DNA of 64,000 nucleotides from Burkholderia sp. FERM BP-3421 (GCF_028657905.1 NZ_CP117782.1:3472001-3536000), one strand, 5' to 3'; shown: positions 8,595 to 16,663, counted from the first letter of the stretch. Notes: generated by a model not told the origin, from the letters alone. Made by a program: numbers and translations.

Positions 8595-10040
8595 TCACTG
8601 CACCGACCACAAGCCCAGATTGCCCAGGCTCGCCGCGAGCCGCAGCCGCGAGGTGCGCCACTTCGAGACCGCGAGCACGCGTTGCTTGCGCGCGTCGGCG
8701 AGCGCGGCCTGCGTATCCTGTAGTTCGGTGAAGGTGCCGACGCCGGCCTTGTAGCGGCCCCGGGCGATGTCGAGCGCGCGCTGCGCGTCGGCGAGCAGCG
8801 CGTGTGAGTTGTCGAGGTTCGCGGTGTCGGTCTGCACGCTCTGGTAGCTTTTCCACACCTCGAGTGAGACCTGCAGCTCGGTGTTGCGCAGTTCGGCCTC
8901 GCGCGCGTCGGCCTGCGCCTGGGCCTGTGCGACTCGATAACCGGATGCGAAGCCTTCGAACAAGGGGATCGTGACCTGCACGCCGATCGTGCTGCCGCGG
9001 CTCGCCGTGATCGGGACGGATTGCGGCTGCTGCTGATAGGACGGGTTGTTCTGCGAGAGGCTGCCGACCAGCGAGATGGTGGGGCGGCCCTGCGCGCGCA
9101 CCACGTCGACGTTCTCGCGTGCCGCCTGCAGCTTCGCGCGCGCGGCGACGAGTTTCGGTTGTCGCGCCTTCGCCTCGTCGAGCAACTGATCGACGCCTTG
9201 TGCGAAGGCATCGTGCTCCGCGAGCGGCGGCGCGGGCGCGACGCGCAGCGGCGTGTTCGCGTCGAGCCCCATCGCGACGGCGAGCGCGCCGTCCGCGCCG
9301 TGCGCGTCGCCCTCGGCGCTCACGCGATCGAGCAGCGCGCGGCGATAGGCGGTCTGCGCCTGCAGCTGATCGCTCAGCGTGCCTGCGCCGGCATCGTGCT
9401 TCGCGCGGGCTTCCGCGAGACTCTCGCCGGCGATCCGTTCGGTCTGGCGCGCGGCGTCGAGCGCGGCCTGCGCGTCGCGCACCGCGTAGTAGGCCTGCGC
9501 CGCATTGAAGAACACGGTCTGCAGGGCGTCGTCCTGCGCCGCGTTGGCGGCCTCGAGCAGCTGGCGCGCCTGGCGCAGCCCGGCGCTGCGCTTGCCGAAA
9601 TCGAACAGCACCCAGCTCAGGTTCAGCATGCCGTACTTGCTCGACGAATTTTGCGAATTGCGGATCGAGCCCAGGCCGATTTTCGAGTAGTCGTAGGTGG
9701 TCGACAGTGTGTCGCGCTCGTAGCCGCCGGTCGCATTGATCGTCGGCAGGAACGCGGCCTCGCTGACGCCGACGGCCGCGGCCTGCGCGCGCGCGTTCGC
9801 CCAGGCGAGGCGCGCCTGCGGGTTCGCGCAGACGGCCTGGAGAATCGCATCCTCGAGTTCGAGCGGGCGGTCGGCGACCTCGGCGACGCACGAGGCGTTC
9901 TTCAGCAGCGGCGCGGCGGGCGTGTCGGACACGAGCCGCTGGGTGCGATAGGCGTCGAGCCATTGCGCATGGGCCGCCGGTGAACCCAGCAGCGCGAGCG
10001 CCGCGCAGGCGGCGAGGGTAAGCGGCCGTATCGGTTTCAT
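8595..10040 (-). CDS. TolC-family outer-membrane channel of a type I exporter
   Basis: A 481-residue protein with a signal peptide ending ...SPAAHA before QWLDAY. Two repeats typical of outer-membrane efflux proteins are present: about residues 50-250 with the AFLPTINATGGY motif, and about 270-470 with the RPTISLVGSLSQ and ARGRYKAGVGTFTELQDTQ motifs. It forms the outer-membrane duct that meets the adaptor and the ABC exporter. The start codon overlaps the stop of the ABC gene as ATGA, so the two are translationally coupled. Its place as the last gene of precursor-adaptor-ABC-TolC makes it a dedicated channel for the peptide exporter rather than a drug efflux duct. Confidence 0.9.
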   Translation of the reverse strand: MKPIRPLTLAACAALALLGSPAAHAQWLDAYRTQRLVSDTPAAPLLKNASCVAEVADRPLELEDAILQAVCANPQARLAWANARAQAAAVGVSEAAFLPTINATGGYERDTLSTTYDYSKIGLGSIRNSQNSSSKYGMLNLSWVLFDFGKRSAGLRQARQLLEAANAAQDDALQTVFFNAAQAYYAVRDAQAALDAARQTERIAGESLAEARAKHDAGAGTLSDQLQAQTAYRRALLDRVSAEGDAHGADGALAVAMGLDANTPLRVAPAPPLAEHDAFAQGVDQLLDEAKARQPKLVAARAKLQAARENVDVVRAQGRPTISLVGSLSQNNPSYQQQPQSVPITASRGSTIGVQVTIPLFEGFASGYRVAQAQAQADAREAELRNTELQVSLEVWKSYQSVQTDTANLDNSHALLADAQRALDIARGRYKAGVGTFTELQDTQAALADARKQRVLAVSKWRTSRLRLAASLGNLGLWSVQ

Positions 10041-12283
10041 CGTTCCGTCGCGGCCTGTGGTTCGGTGGGCGCGCTCGCGGCGGCGTTCGATGCAGCGGCA
10101 CCCGATGCAGCGGCACCGGCAGCGTCTCGGCCCGAGGCACCGTCCGCCTGTCCCGCGCCGAGCGGGGAAGTCGGCTGGTCGAGCGCGATCTTGCCGCCGT
10201 TCAGCAGGATCACGCGCGACGCCGACGCGATCGTCTCCGGCCGGTGCGCGACGATCAGGCGCGTCATGTTGAGCGACGCGACCGCCGCGTTCACCTGCTG
10301 CTCGCGCTGCACGTCGAGGTGGCTGGTGGCTTCGTCGAGCACCAGGATCCTGGGCCGCTTGTACAACGCGCGCGCGAGCAGCACGCGCTGCTTCTGACCG
10401 CCCGACAGCACCGTGCCCATGTCGCCGACCAGCGTGTTGTAGCCCATCGGCATCGCGACGATGTCCGCGTGCACCGCCGCGCGCTGCGCGCACTCGGCGA
10501 CCCAGCGCGGGTCGGCCTGCGGATCGAAGAAGCTGATGTTGTCGGCGATCGAGCCGGCGAACAGCACGTCGTCCTGCAGCACGGTGCCGACCAGCGTGCG
10601 CAGCCGCTCGATGCCGAGCCGCTCCACCTCGACGCCGCCGATCCGCACGCAGCCGCCCGTCGGCGCGAGCAGGCCGAGCAGCACGTTGATCAGCGTGGTC
10701 TTGCCGCAGCCGGACGGCCCGACGATCGCGACCGATTCGCCGGGCGAGATCGACAGCGACACGCCGTCGAGCACGAGCGGCTCGCCGTCGGCGTAGCGGA
10801 ACGCGAGCTGGTCGGTCTCGATGCTCGCGACCAGCTCGTCGGCCTCGCCCGGCACGTGGCGCAGGCTCGCGTCGGGTTCGGACTGCGCGAACACGATGTC
10901 GGCGAGCCGCTCGCCCTGCAATTGCAGCATCTTCACCTCGAAGTACTTGTCGATCAGGCTGCCGACGCGGCTGTCGAACTGCATGCGGTACGCGTTGAAC
11001 GCCATCAGCACGCCGACCGTGAACTGGCCGTCCATCACGAGCCGCGCGCCGAGCCAGATGATCGCGATGCCTTCGAGGCCGAACAGCAGCCCGTTCAGTT
11101 GCTGATACAGCAATTGCAGCTTCTGCACATGGAGGCCCGCGTTGACCTGTTCGACGAACAGCGTGAGCCAGCTCGCGCGCCGCTCCTGCTGACGGTTGAA
11201 CAGCTTGATGGTCTTCACGCCGCGCACGGTTTCGAGGAAGTGGCTCTGCTGCTTCGCGGCGTGGACGATCTGCTCCTCGGTCGCGCGCCGCAGCGGCCGG
11301 TACCAGAGCCAGCGCAGCAGCGCGTAGAGCAGCATCGCGCCGAGCGCGACGAGCGCGAGCTTCCAGCTGTAGAGGAACATCATGCCGAGCGTGACGATCG
11401 TCATCAGGCCGTCGATCACGGCGCTCAGGAACGAGGTGGTGAGGGTCTGCTGGATCGTGTCGACCGCGCCGAAGCGCGACACGACGTCACCGAGGTGGCG
11501 GCGCTCGAAGTATTGCACCGGCAGGCTCAACAGATGCGTGAAGACATTGGCGCGCCACTGCACGTTGAGCGTCGTGCCGAGATACATGAGCGCCCAGCCG
11601 CGGATCGCGTTGGTGGCCTGCTGCATCACCATCAGGAGTGCGAAGCCGAGGCCGAGCACGGTCAGCAGGTCGCGATCGGCGCTGACGATCACCTCGTCGA
11701 TCACCCATTGCAGGAAGAACGGCGAGGCGAGCGCGAACACTTCGAGCGCGAGCGCCAGCAGCAGGATCTGCCCGAGCGAGCGCGAGAGCCCGGCGACCGG
11801 GCCGAGCAGCGCGCGCAGTTTGACGGCGGGCGCGCGCTCGCGCGGCTCGAAGCCGCCGACCGGCCACAGTTCGAGCGCGACGCCGGTGAACGCGCGCGAG
11901 ACTTCGGCGAGCGTGAGCTTGCGGATGCCCTGGGCCGGATCGTGGATCGTCACGGTCTGGCCGTTCACCGCGCGCAGCACGACGAAGTGATTGAAGTTCC
12001 AGTGCAGCACGCAGGGCAGGCGCAATTGCGCGAGGTGATCGAGATCGAGCTTGAGCGCGCGGGTGCCGAGTTCGAGGCGCTGGGCGACCTCGATCACGCG
12101 CCCGAGTCCGGCGCCCTTGAGCGAGACCGGAAAGCGGCCGCGCAGCGTGGCGAGATCGACATGATGGCCGTGGAAGCCGGCGACCATCGCGAGGCAGGCG
12201 AGGCCGCATTCCGCGGCTTCGGTCTGCAGGATCATCGGCAGCGGGTTGCCGATGCCGAAGGAAAGCCGGTTGAGAAGGGACAT
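10037..12283 (-). CDS. Peptidase-containing ABC exporter (CvaB-like, C39 domain)
   Basis: A 748-residue bacteriocin-type exporter. Residues 1-140 are a C39 peptidase with a complete catalytic set: Q20 (oxyanion), C26 in the ECGLAC box, H99 in WNFNHFVVL and D115 in IHDPAQG. A six-helix membrane domain follows at about 165-440, then an ATPase domain with Walker A GPSGCGKTT (522-530), signature LSGGQ (626-630) and Walker B ILVLDE (646-651). Such proteins cut double-glycine leaders and export the mature peptide through an adaptor and TolC. The only double-glycine precursor nearby is the 74-residue peptide at the head of this operon. The last 45 residues are an unusual Ala/Gly-rich tail of unknown role. 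Confidence 0.95.
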   Translation of the reverse strand: MSLLNRLSFGIGNPLPMILQTEAAECGLACLAMVAGFHGHHVDLATLRGRFPVSLKGAGLGRVIEVAQRLELGTRALKLDLDHLAQLRLPCVLHWNFNHFVVLRAVNGQTVTIHDPAQGIRKLTLAEVSRAFTGVALELWPVGGFEPRERAPAVKLRALLGPVAGLSRSLGQILLLALALEVFALASPFFLQWVIDEVIVSADRDLLTVLGLGFALLMVMQQATNAIRGWALMYLGTTLNVQWRANVFTHLLSLPVQYFERRHLGDVVSRFGAVDTIQQTLTTSFLSAVIDGLMTIVTLGMMFLYSWKLALVALGAMLLYALLRWLWYRPLRRATEEQIVHAAKQQSHFLETVRGVKTIKLFNRQQERRASWLTLFVEQVNAGLHVQKLQLLYQQLNGLLFGLEGIAIIWLGARLVMDGQFTVGVLMAFNAYRMQFDSRVGSLIDKYFEVKMLQLQGERLADIVFAQSEPDASLRHVPGEADELVASIETDQLAFRYADGEPLVLDGVSLSISPGESVAIVGPSGCGKTTLINVLLGLLAPTGGCVRIGGVEVERLGIERLRTLVGTVLQDDVLFAGSIADNISFFDPQADPRWVAECAQRAAVHADIVAMPMGYNTLVGDMGTVLSGGQKQRVLLARALYKRPRILVLDEATSHLDVQREQQVNAAVASLNMTRLIVAHRPETIASASRVILLNGGKIALDQPTSPLGAGQADGASGRDAAGAAASGAAASNAAASAPTEPQAATER

Positions 12284-12296
12284 GGGCGGGCGCGGG

Positions 12297-13559
12297 TCAG
12301 AGTTTGCCGGTGAGGCTGTAGAGCGGTTCGAGCACCCACTCGTACAGGCGGCGGCGTTCCTGCAGGATGTCGGCCTGCAGGGCCATGCCGGCCTGCAAGG
12401 GCTGCGGCTTGCCGTAGGCGGTGACGGACTGCGACCGCAGTGCGACGGTGACGCGGTAGTAGGTGCCGTCGCCGCTCGCGGGGCCGCCGCTCGACGCGAG
12501 GTCGGCCGTCGACAGCGCGGTGCGCGCGATCGAGGTGACGGTGGCCGCGTACTGGCCGAATTTCTGGTACGGGTAGGCCTGGTAGCGGATCAGCACGGGC
12601 GCGCCGACGTGGATGAAGCCGACCGCGGCGCTCGGCACGAACAGGTAGGCCTGCCAGTGCGAGCTCGCCGGCACGATACTGGCAAGCGGGTGAGCCGTGT
12701 CGACCATCTGGCCGGGTTCGGCGATCACGGCGGTGGCGGTGCCGGTCTCGGGTGCGGTGATCACGAGCTCGCGGCGGGCCTCGCTCTCGATCAGGCTCTG
12801 GTCGACTTCGCTGACGTTGCGGCCGAGCTGGGCGAGCTGGTTCTGCTGCTTGAGGGCGAGGCCGTCGAGATCGCTGAGCGCCTGGGTGAGCTGCTGCGTC
12901 GTGCCGGCCCGATCGCGCTGCAGGCCGTGCAGCTTCGATTGCTGGTCGAGCAGGTCGGCCTCGCGCTGTTGGGCCTGGTCCTTGGAGATGTAGTCCTTGG
13001 CGAGCAGGCCGGCGTAGCGCGCGGCCGCATCGGCCGCGAGCGAGGTGCGCGTGCGCTGGGCGGCGAGCTGGTCGTCGATGCCGGCGAGTTCGGCGCGCAG
13101 GCTCGTGATCTTGGCCTGCAGGGTATCGCGCTCGTCGCCCTGCAACTGGCGGGTCTTGGCCATTTCCTGCTGGAGCGAGGACTTGCGCTGGCGGGCCTGA
13201 TCGATGATGGCGGCCTGGGTGTCGCCGGCGGCGGCGCTCTGCAGGTCGGTGGAGATCGCATAGAGCGGCTGGCCGCGCGTGACGGCGCGGCCCTCGGTCA
13301 CGTACTTGCGCAGCACGATGCCCGGCTGCTGGGTGTAGAGCTTGACGAGCCCGGTGTCGGGCGTGAGCACGCCTTCGACCGTGGTGCGGCGCGTATAGGC
13401 GCCGAACGCGAAGAACAGGATCACGACGAGGGCCATGCTGACGGCCGCGAGCGTCAGGAAACGGAGCGAGACGGGGCGGATCAGGACGATCTCGCCGAGC
13501 GTGCGGGTGCGCTGCGCGTCTTGCGCGGCTTCGCGGAACAGGGGCGTGGGCGAGGTCAC
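12297..13559 (-). CDS. HlyD/CvaA-type periplasmic adaptor of the peptide exporter
   Basis: A 420-residue membrane fusion protein. I choose GTG 13559, because family members begin just before the LFREAAQD...TLGEIVLIRP segment. An in-frame ATG at 13640 would place the N-terminus inside a hairpin. One membrane helix lies at about residues 33-55. A biotinyl/lipoyl half-motif comes next, then a long coiled coil (about 120-260, Gln/Leu/Ala-rich), and a C-terminal beta-barrel ending YEWVLEPLYSLTGKL. It bridges the ABC exporter and TolC. The ABC start follows 13 bases downstream. No strong Shine-Dalgarno is visible before the GTG, so the start remains uncertain. Confidence 0.88.
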   Translation of the reverse strand: MTSPTPLFREAAQDAQRTRTLGEIVLIRPVSLRFLTLAAVSMALVVILFFAFGAYTRRTTVEGVLTPDTGLVKLYTQQPGIVLRKYVTEGRAVTRGQPLYAISTDLQSAAAGDTQAAIIDQARQRKSSLQQEMAKTRQLQGDERDTLQAKITSLRAELAGIDDQLAAQRTRTSLAADAAARYAGLLAKDYISKDQAQQREADLLDQQSKLHGLQRDRAGTTQQLTQALSDLDGLALKQQNQLAQLGRNVSEVDQSLIESEARRELVITAPETGTATAVIAEPGQMVDTAHPLASIVPASSHWQAYLFVPSAAVGFIHVGAPVLIRYQAYPYQKFGQYAATVTSIARTALSTADLASSGGPASGDGTYYRVTVALRSQSVTAYGKPQPLQAGMALQADILQERRRLYEWVLEPLYSLTGKL

Positions 13560-13599
13560 GGACGGGAGCGGTCGAATGGGGCGGCGTGCTTGGCGATGC

Positions 13600-13646
13600 G
13601 CCGCAAAAGCGACCCGGCATGCACGGCCGGAACCGTGCATGCCGGG
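13600..13646 (-). terminator. Hairpin with short T-run between precursor peptide and exporter genes
   Basis: There is a perfect inverted repeat: CCCGGCATGCACGG at 13613-13626 and CCGTGCATGCCGGG at 13633-13646, with a 6-base loop. Reading leftward it is followed by GTCGC and TTTT at about 13604-13607. It sits between the peptide gene (stop 13710) and the adaptor gene (start 13559). It could be a leaky terminator that makes more peptide mRNA than exporter mRNA, or an mRNA stabiliser. The weak T-tract argues against full termination. Confidence 0.6.
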
Positions 13647-13709
13647 CGGGCCGGCGACCGCCGCGAAGCGGCCGCCGGTCGTCGCGCGGGAGACGCTGTG
13701 CGCGAAAGC

Positions 13710-13934
13710 TTACTTCTTGATGCCGAACAGGCTGCCGATCAGGCCCAGCAGGGTGTTGCCCGTGGTGACCGCGACCGTCGTCACCGCTTCGCCCGCCTTG
13801 TACGCGGCCAGGCCGACGTTGACCAGGCCCTGGGCATATGATTCGATCAGATTGCCCGCCGTATCGAAAATGGTGCCGCCGTCATAGTGACCGCCCGAAA
13901 CCAGCGCAACTTCCTGTTGGTTGAGTTCTTGCAT
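13710..13934 (-). CDS. Double-glycine precursor peptide, candidate class II microcin
   Basis: A 74-residue precursor. The start is fixed by GGAGAAG seven bases upstream of ATG 13934. Residues 1-15 (MQELNQQEVALVSGG) form a textbook double-glycine leader, with Leu, Glu, Val and GG at the conserved positions. Cleavage would release a 59-residue peptide beginning HYDGGTIFDTAG and ending SLFGIKK. The mature part has no cysteine. It is rich in Gly, Ala, Thr and Val, with a hydrophobic C-terminal stretch (about residues 60-72 of the precursor) and two terminal lysines, as in membrane-active microcins. It heads an operon with adaptor, C39 exporter and TolC. It could instead be a signalling peptide. 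I know no named homologue, and the activity is inference. Confidence 0.8.
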   Translation of the reverse strand: MQELNQQEVALVSGGHYDGGTIFDTAGNLIESYAQGLVNVGLAAYKAGEAVTTVAVTTGNTLLGLIGSLFGIKK

Positions 13935-13951
13935 GGATCTTCTCCAATAAA

Positions 13952-13972
13952 TGCCAGATGGCCCATCTGGCA
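13952..13972. promoter_or_regulatory. Perfect palindrome in the precursor-peptide leader
   Basis: TGCCAGATGG at 13952-13961, one base, and CCATCTGGCA at 13963-13972 form a perfect 10-1-10 dyad. It ends 18 bases upstream of the peptide start codon, just before its ribosome binding site. A regulator operator or a translation-controlling hairpin are both possible. A single-base centre makes a tight RNA hairpin unlikely, which favours a protein-binding site. Confidence 0.55.
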
Positions 13973-13995
13973 GGGTACCGATCTGCCGTGCCTTG

Positions 13996-14010
13996 TTTGC
14001 ACTGTGCAAA
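13996..14010. promoter_or_regulatory. Operator-like dyad at the start of the precursor-peptide transcript
   Basis: TTTGCAC, T, GTGCAAA is a perfect 7-1-7 dyad. It lies just downstream of the predicted transcription start (about 14014, leftward), a usual place for a repressor operator. The cognate regulator is not evident in the neighbourhood. Confidence 0.5.
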
Positions 14011-14020
14011 TCAATTCTCT

Positions 14021-14048
14021 TTAATATTTCGCGATCCTATATTTTCAA
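14021..14048 (-). promoter_or_regulatory. Sigma-70-type promoter for the precursor-peptide operon
   Basis: Read leftward, TTGAAA (14048-14043) and TATTAA (14026-14021) are separated by 16 bases, a good match to a housekeeping promoter within a locally AT-rich stretch. Transcription would start near 14014, giving a leader of about 80 bases that holds both dyads and the GGAGAAG ribosome binding site. Confidence 0.6.
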
Positions 14049-14462
14049 CCGCGCCCTCATCAGGATTCATGCTCGAACATCGATTCAGAGGGGAATTGAA
14101 GGATGGGCGGGGCTGTTTTCCAGGTCGTGCTCGAGACGGCGGTTTTGTCCGATGAAAATTAACAAAGCTTGCGTGAGGTGAAAGTGCGGTAGCGTACTCA
14201 GCGTTCAGATTGCTAATTCGAGATAAAGCAGGATCTCGAAATAAGCGTCGTCGAGAATGTTCATTTAGCGGTGCGTAATTAAAAGTCGGTGTGATCCATT
14301 ACGTCGCGAGGCGTGAGGAACGCGGAATGCCGTCGCTTGTGGGAAAGGCCGGCGCGGCGTCGGGCGAGACGGAATGGAGCCGGATACGCGTCCTGACATC
14401 GCCGCGACACACGACTGTGGCATTGGCTACGGATCCGAAATGCTGAGCAGGCGAACACCGCA
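14049..14462. other. AT-rich intergenic region between microcin-like operon and zntB-like gene
   Basis: No coding region here could be supported on either strand. The stretch is clearly poorer in GC than its surroundings. It includes an inverted repeat TTCGAGAT (14217-14224), 8 bases, ATCTCGAA (14233-14240). The promoter of the rightward transporter gene should lie in its right part, but I see no convincing -35/-10 pair. Confidence 0.5.
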
Positions 14463-15509
14463 ATGAAACCCGAGTTGATCGTGCAAACCTATGGCGCCGA
14501 CCTGTCCGGCATGGTGTGCGGCTTCCTGTTCGCGCCCGACGCCGCGGGCGAGCCGGTCGACGCCGGGCAGGTGGTCGAGTGGCTCGCGCGGCAGCCCGAC
14601 GCGCCGGCGCGCGACGACGGCCGGCGCCCGTTCCTGTGGCTGCACTTCAATCTCGCGCATGGGGCGAGCGAGCGCTGGATGCGCGCGCACCTCGATTTGC
14701 CGGAGACGTTCTTCGAATTCCTGCGCGAAGGCTCGCATTCCACCCGGATCGAGCAGCAGGACGGCGCGCTGCGAGCCGTGGTCAACGACGTGATGTTCAA
14801 TTTCGATCCGACGCCGGCCGAGATCTCGACGCTCTGGGCGTATGCGCACCGGCACCTGCTGGTCAGCGCGCGCCTGAAGCCGCTGCGCTCCGTCGACACG
14901 CTGCGCGCCTGCGTGCGGCAAGGCGAGCGCTTCCGCTCGCCCGCCGGGCTGCTGATCCATCTGCTGCGCGATCAGGCGGACCTGATGGTGGAGATCGTGC
15001 GGCGCACGAGCGTCGAGATCGACCAGATCGAGGATCGCTTCCTGTCGCAGCGGCCGACCGCGAACCGGATGGAGCTGGGCACGATGCGCCGCACGCTGAC
15101 GCGCCTGCAACGCATGCTCGCGCCGGAGCCGGGCGCGATCTTCCGGCTGCTCGCGAAGCCGCCGGCGTGGCTCCTGCCCGACGACGTGCAGGCGCTGCGC
15201 GAATCGACCGAGGAATTTTCGCGCGTGCTGGCCGATCTCGCGGGGCTGGTCGAGCGGATCAAGCTGCTGCAGGAAGAGATCAGCGCGCGGCTCGCGGAGC
15301 AGAACAACCGCACGCTGTTCACGCTGACGCTCGTGACCGTGATCGCGCTGCCGATCAACATCGTCGCCGGTTTCTTCGGCATGAACGTGGGCGGCGTGCC
15401 GTTCTCGGAGAACAAGCACGGCTTCTGGATGATGGTGCTGCTGGTGGCGGGCTTCACCGCGCTGGCCGCGTGGTGGGCGTTCCGCCGCAACCGGGGCGGC
15501 GACCGCTGA
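14463..15509 (+). CDS. zntB: CorA-family divalent cation transporter, ZntB-like
   Basis: A 348-residue protein with a cytoplasmic funnel domain (residues 1-285, with the conserved R-x-E...FL region and a long coiled-coil helix near 180-285). Two C-terminal membrane helices follow at about 285-310 and 318-340. The loop between them carries the G-M-N signature followed by VGGVP, which fits the ZntB branch better than Mg2+-type CorA. ZntB moves zinc across the inner membrane. ATG 14463 is used; the sequence just upstream has no strong ribosome binding site. Family secure; substrate inferred. Confidence 0.8.
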   Translation: MKPELIVQTYGADLSGMVCGFLFAPDAAGEPVDAGQVVEWLARQPDAPARDDGRRPFLWLHFNLAHGASERWMRAHLDLPETFFEFLREGSHSTRIEQQDGALRAVVNDVMFNFDPTPAEISTLWAYAHRHLLVSARLKPLRSVDTLRACVRQGERFRSPAGLLIHLLRDQADLMVEIVRRTSVEIDQIEDRFLSQRPTANRMELGTMRRTLTRLQRMLAPEPGAIFRLLAKPPAWLLPDDVQALRESTEEFSRVLADLAGLVERIKLLQEEISARLAEQNNRTLFTLTLVTVIALPINIVAGFFGMNVGGVPFSENKHGFWMMVLLVAGFTALAAWWAFRRNRGGDR

Positions 15510-15662
15510 CTAGCGCAGCAGCGCGATCGCGCGCTCGCCGAGCACCATGCCGAGCAGGCCGACCAGTGCGACGAGCGGCGGCGCGGGCGAACGCACGTGC
15601 AGCAGCGCGTACAGCACGCCGACGCCGAGTCCGACGACGAGCGAAACCAGGTAATCGGTCAT
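15510..15662 (-). CDS. XapX-domain small membrane protein
   Basis: A 50-residue protein of two membrane helices (about residues 4-21 and 29-46) joined by a VRSPAPPLVALVGLLGMVLGE segment, which is the XapX/DUF1427 pattern. GGAG six bases upstream selects ATG 15662 over the ATG two codons earlier. It lies directly downstream of the oxidoreductase gene (23 bases) and is probably co-transcribed with it. XapX proteins often sit beside small hydrolase or oxidoreductase genes; their function is unknown. Confidence 0.75.
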   Translation of the reverse strand: MTDYLVSLVVGLGVGVLYALLHVRSPAPPLVALVGLLGMVLGERAIALLR

Positions 15663-15685
15663 GGCCATCTCCTTCGTTGCGAGGC

Positions 15686-16663
15686 TCAGGGCTTGAGCAG
15701 GACACGTTCGCGCGCGCCCGCGAGCACCGCGCGGTATGCATCGTGCGCGCGTTCGAGCGGATACGTGTGATCGGCCGTGATCGGGAAGGCGCGCAGCGTG
15801 CCGCCCTCGAAGCCGGGCGCGAGCGCATCGAGGATCCGCGCGCTCGCGGCGCCGTCGAGCGCGAGCGAATCGACGCCGACGTAGGTGTGCTGGCCGCGAT
15901 AGAACGCGAAGATGTCGAACGGCACGCTGCGTTCGAGCGTCGAGATGAAGATCTGGCGCGCGCCGATCGCCATCGCCGCGTTCGCCGCCGCGAAGTAGGG
16001 ACTGCCGACGGTGTTGTAGACGAGATCCGCGCCGCGGCCGCCCGTGGCGTCGCGCACCGCGGCGGCGACGTCGCCCGCCGAGGCGTCGATCACGGGCACC
16101 GGCCCCGTCGCGTGGCCGCGATACGCGCCCGGACCGCGCTCGACGCCGATCACGGTCGCGCCGCGCGCGCTCGCCAGCTGGATCGCCGCCTGGCCGACCT
16201 TGCCGTTCGCGCCGAACACGAGCACCACCTCGCCCTCGGCCGGCAACCCGGCGCGGCGCAGGCCTTCGTAGGCGGTGATGAACGGCACGCCGACGCCGGC
16301 CGCCTCGTCGAGCGTCAGGCGCGCGGGCTTGCGGCGCACCTTGGCGGCGTCGAGCGCGAGCAGCGCGGCGTGCGAGCCGTCGCGGCGGATCCCCAGCTCG
16401 CCGCCCGAGCCCCACACCGGCGCGCCGATCCAGTCGGCGGGGCCCACGCGCACGATGCCGGACCAGTCGCGGCCCGGCGTGCGCGGCCAGATCGCGTGCG
16501 GCATGTGGCCGAGCGCGGCCTTCACGTCGCTCGGGTTCACGCCGGCCGCGTGGATTTCGATGAGCAGGTCGCCCGCGGCCGGGGTGGGCGCGTCGACCTC
16601 CCGGACGGCGGCGTCGAGCGCGTCGATGTCGGGGGCGGCGGTGTCAAGGCGGATGCTGCGCAT
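15686..16663 (-). CDS. Zinc-free alcohol dehydrogenase/quinone oxidoreductase (MDR family)
   Basis: A 325-residue medium-chain reductase. The N-terminal GroES-like half contains HAAGVNPSDVKAALG and the TPGRDWSGIV motif. The nucleotide-binding half has an AxGxxG-type loop, VFGANGKVGQAAIQLA (about residues 146-161), which points to NADPH. The catalytic and structural zinc cysteines of alcohol dehydrogenases are absent, as in quinone oxidoreductases. The start ATG 16663 has AGGAG six bases upstream. It is divergent from the LysR gene next door, which probably regulates it. The natural substrate cannot be read from the sequence. Confidence 0.85.
   Translation of the reverse strand: MRSIRLDTAAPDIDALDAAVREVDAPTPAAGDLLIEIHAAGVNPSDVKAALGHMPHAIWPRTPGRDWSGIVRVGPADWIGAPVWGSGGELGIRRDGSHAALLALDAAKVRRKPARLTLDEAAGVGVPFITAYEGLRRAGLPAEGEVVLVFGANGKVGQAAIQLASARGATVIGVERGPGAYRGHATGPVPVIDASAGDVAAAVRDATGGRGADLVYNTVGSPYFAAANAAMAIGARQIFISTLERSVPFDIFAFYRGQHTYVGVDSLALDGAASARILDALAPGFEGGTLRAFPITADHTYPLERAHDAYRAVLAGARERVLLKP

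Noticed and set aside
10244..12313. A 689-codon plus-strand frame opposite the ABC exporter
   Set aside because: Antisense to a gene with complete C39 and ABC motifs; no independent evidence.
13951..14181. 76-codon plus-strand frame opposite the microcin-like leader, considered as an immunity gene
   Set aside because: It begins within the palindrome, lacks a ribosome binding site and overlaps the promoter; it is not convincingly hydrophobic or conserved-looking.
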